Shown piece after piece: positions 5,319-7,512 of a stretch of DNA of 7,512 nt. The notes under the pieces are model-generated. The model saw nothing but the letters and a program-made list of their open reading frames with translations. It did no database searches and was not told where the DNA came from. The number at the start of each line of letters is the position of its first letter. Position 1 is the stretch's first letter. The DNA comes from an uncultured Trueperaceae bacterium (lineage in GTDB: Bacteria > Deinococcota > Deinococci > Deinococcales > Trueperaceae), in assembly GCA_937911855.1 (NCBI GenBank), contig CALDPK010000272.1, forward strand, positions 1-7,512, in the 5' to 3' direction. The position numbers and the translations under genes were made by a program.

Positions 5319-7512
5319 TCAGGCGAGCGTTGCGGGTGTTTCGGGTTCCTTGCGGCGGCTGCGGCGCGGGCTCTTCTTCTCCGGTCCGCCTGATCCTGAT
5401 CCGCTGGCCTTCTCGAGGGCCGCGAGGCCACCGACCAGGGCTACGTCCAGGACGCCGTCAAGGTCGCTCACGGGGTGCGCCTCGATGCTCTTGCGCAGGT
5501 GCGGGGCGATCTCCTTGAGGTCAGCCATGTTCGCTTCGGGGAAGACCACATGCTTGATTCCGGCGCGCCGGGCACCAAGGATCTTCTCCTTCAGTCCGCC
5601 GATCGGCAGGTAACGGCCGCGCAGCGTGACTTCACCGGTCATGGCTACGTCCTTGCGGACGGGGATGCCGGTCAGTGCGCTGATGAGTGAGGTGGCGAGT
5701 GCACCACCGGCCGAGGGGCCTTCCTTGGGAGTGGCGCCTGCAGGCACGTGAATGTGGATGTCGGAGTTGTCCAGCTTGTCCCGGCTGATGCCGAAACGGT
5801 CAGCGTTTGACTTCGTGTAGGTCAGGGCAGCGCGGGCGCTTTCCTTCATCACGTCGCCCAGCTGGCCGGTGAGGACCAGGTTGCCCTTGCCGGGCGTGAT
5901 GGACGTTTCCACGAACAGGATGTCGCCACCCACCGGGGTGAAGTACATGCCGGTTGCTACGCCGACGAGGTTCTCCTCGGCTTCGCTCTCGGGCGTGAAG
6001 CGTTCGGCACCCAGGTAGCCTTCGAGGCTGCGTTCGGTGATGCGCACGCGCTTGGCGTTACCTTCGGCGATGCGGCGTGCAGCCTTGCGGGCGAGCGTGC
6101 CGATCTGGCGCTCCAGCGTCCTCACTCCGGCTTCGCGGGTGTAGCGGCTGATCAGCCTTGCGAGCGCGCCGTCAGAGATGTCGATCTGCCTGGTCGTGAG
6201 CCCGTTCTCGCGCAGCTGACGGGGAACCAGGTAGCGCTTGGCGATCTCGAGCTTCTCCTGCTCGATGTAGCTGTTGAACTCGATGGGCTCCATGCGGTCA
6301 TAGAGCGCTTCGGGGATCTGGTTGGCGTAGTTGGCGGTTGCCACGAACAGGACTTCGCTCAGGTCGAACGGCACGCCCAGGTAGTGGTCCACGAAGCTGC
6401 TGTTCTGCGCCGGGTCGAGGACTTCCAGCAGCGCGGAGCTGGGGTCGCCCTGGTAGCTGGTGCCGAGCTTGTCGACTTCGTCAAGCAGGAACACCGGGTT
6501 CTTGGTGCCGGCCTGGCGGATGCCCTGGATGATGCGTCCGGGCATGCTGCCGATGTAGGTGCGGCGGTGACCCCGGATGTCGGACTCGTCGCGCGCGCCG
6601 CCCAGTGAGATACGGACGTACTCGCGGCCCAGGCTCTTGGCGATCGACTTGGCGATCGATGTCTTGCCGACGCCGGGAGGTCCGGCGAACAGCAGGATGG
6701 GTCCCTTGTTCACGTCGCCCTCGTCCAGTTCGCCCTTCGAGGCCTTGTCGGCCTTCAGTTTGCGGACTGCGAGGTACTCGAGGACGCGGTCCTTGACCTT
6801 CTCGAGACCGTAGTGGTCTTCGTCGAGCACTTCTTCTGCCTTGGTCATGTCCAGCTGGTCGACGCTGCGTTCGTTCCAGGGGAGTTCGGTCAGGGTGGTG
6901 AGGTAGGTGCGGATGACGCTGGCCTCGGCGGAGTCAGGATGCATGCGCGCGAGCCGGTTGAGCTCACGGGTGGCTTCCTTCATCACTGCCTCGGGCAGGT
7001 CGAGCTCCTCGAGTTTCTCGCGGAGTGCCTCGACTTCGTCCTCGTCGTCGTCCGAGCCGGAAAGTTCCTTCTGCAGCGCCTTGATCTGCTCGCGCAGGAA
7101 GTACTCACGCTGGTTGCGGTCGATCTCTTCCTTGACTTCCATCTGCAGGCGACGCTGGGTTTCCTGCAGCTCGATCTCGGTGTCGATGAGGATCAGAACC
7201 TTGCGGAGCCGCTCGACGATCGTGTCGGCCTCGAGGATGGCCTGCTTGTCCTCGAGCTTGAAGTCCAGGTGGTAGGCGACGTAGTCAGCCAGCTGGCCGG
7301 GATCCTGCAGGTTGAAGATGAAGGTTGCGACGTCGGGCTGGACGGAGTGTCCGGCTTCGACGATCTCGGTGAACTTCTCCTTCAGTTCACGGAAAGCGGC
7401 CTGAAGGATGACTTCATCGCCGTTCTCGACTTCTACTGGCTCAACGTCGGCTTCGATGAGGCTGCCGGTCTCGTAATAACGGTCGACGCGAACACGGGCG
7501 AAGGCGCGGACG
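5319..7512 (-). CDS. lon: ATP-dependent protease Lon, N-terminus beyond the window
   Basis: Lon is a cytosolic AAA+ serine protease that unfolds and degrades damaged and regulatory proteins. The frame is open to the right edge, giving ~730 residues of the usual ~800; about 80-90 N-terminal residues are missing. The Met at 7142 is internal, not the start. The visible part begins inside the N-terminal substrate-binding domain, continues through a charged coiled-coil (REYFLREQIKALQKEL), then the AAA+ module with Walker A GPPGVGKTS (bases 6683-6657), Walker B VFLLDEVDK, sensor-1 region (TANY) and the GVRTLER sensor-2 motif. In the protease domain the catalytic dyad is Ser in PKEGPSAGG (bases 5714-5712) and Lys in GGLKEK (bases 5585-5583), 43 residues apart as in E. 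coli Lon. The C-terminus ends in an unusual Gly/Ser then Lys/Arg/Pro-rich tail of ~28 residues. A terminator follows. Confidence 0.97.
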   Translation of the reverse strand, partial: VRAFARVRVDRYYETGSLIEADVEPVEVENGDEVILQAAFRELKEKFTEIVEAGHSVQPDVATFIFNLQDPGQLADYVAYHLDFKLEDKQAILEADTIVERLRKVLILIDTEIELQETQRRLQMEVKEEIDRNQREYFLREQIKALQKELSGSDDDEDEVEALREKLEELDLPEAVMKEATRELNRLARMHPDSAEASVIRTYLTTLTELPWNERSVDQLDMTKAEEVLDEDHYGLEKVKDRVLEYLAVRKLKADKASKGELDEGDVNKGPILLFAGPPGVGKTSIAKSIAKSLGREYVRISLGGARDESDIRGHRRTYIGSMPGRIIQGIRQAGTKNPVFLLDEVDKLGTSYQGDPSSALLEVLDPAQNSSFVDHYLGVPFDLSEVLFVATANYANQIPEALYDRMEPIEFNSYIEQEKLEIAKRYLVPRQLRENGLTTRQIDISDGALARLISRYTREAGVRTLERQIGTLARKAARRIAEGNAKRVRITERSLEGYLGAERFTPESEAEENLVGVATGMYFTPVGGDILFVETSITPGKGNLVLTGQLGDVMKESARAALTYTKSNADRFGISRDKLDNSDIHIHVPAGATPKEGPSAGGALATSLISALTGIPVRKDVAMTGEVTLRGRYLPIGGLKEKILGARRAGIKHVVFPEANMADLKEIAPHLRKSIEAHPVSDLDGVLDVALVGGLAALEKASGSGSGGPEKKSPRRSRRKEPETPATLA

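Noticed and set aside
6640..6662. Tandem 12-bp repeat (GGCGATCGA unit) near the Lon Walker A motif.
   Set aside because: It encodes SIAKSIAK in the conserved helix after Walker A, which is normal for the family. No sign of an inserted repeat.
7140..7142. Met at 7142 as the start of a short Lon.
   Set aside because: The same frame continues to the window edge without a stop and encodes recognisable Lon N-terminal domain sequence, so this Met is internal.

Overview
The window looks like ordinary chromosomal DNA from a high-GC bacterium. Deinococcus or a close relative is the best guess, and this is inference. The reasons are high G+C, a TTG start behind a good ribosome-binding site, two genes whose -10 box (TANNNT) lies only 6-7 nt before the start codon as in leaderless mRNAs, and a gene set of housekeeping enzymes plus a four-LysM M23 peptidase. 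All confidently called genes are on the minus strand, so transcription runs from right to left.

Reading in transcription order: (1) 7512-5319 holds most of lon, lacking its N-terminus at the window edge, followed by a strong nested hairpin terminator at 5261-5292. (2) A new unit starts at a probable leaderless promoter near 5225-5230. It carries tpiA (triosephosphate isomerase), an M24 Xaa-Pro-type aminopeptidase overlapping tpiA by 4 nt (ATGA), and argB (acetylglutamate kinase) 19 nt further on. (3) After a 140-nt, relatively AT-rich gap with a second leaderless-type promoter and an inverted repeat around it, a secreted LysM x4 / M23 peptidoglycan hydrolase gene is followed 42 nt later by a calcineurin-like metallophosphoesterase that uses a TTG start. 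(4) The gap 205-389 holds a GC-rich inverted repeat and a possible promoter. It leads to a short minus-strand ORF with a strong ribosome-binding site and one hydrophobic segment, running off the left edge.

The oddest spot is the left edge. The first ~69 bases on the plus strand encode an unmistakable internal piece of a thiolase (GGMESMTNAPHVL...). This breaks off abruptly and reads into unrelated sequence that is the antisense of the small membrane-protein ORF. Either a rearrangement has joined a thiolase fragment to another locus, or the end of the sequence is a chimeric assembly join.

Functionally the genes cover protein quality control (lon), glycolysis (tpiA), peptide turnover (M24 peptidase), arginine biosynthesis (argB) and cell-wall remodelling (LysM-M23), with a possible signalling or nucleotide phosphatase. 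I see no mobile element, CRISPR array, RNA gene or defence system, and no evidence for a new multi-gene system. The points worth a second look are local: the thiolase junction, the operator-like repeat at the LysM-M23 promoter, the leaderless starts, and the basic C-terminal tail of Lon.
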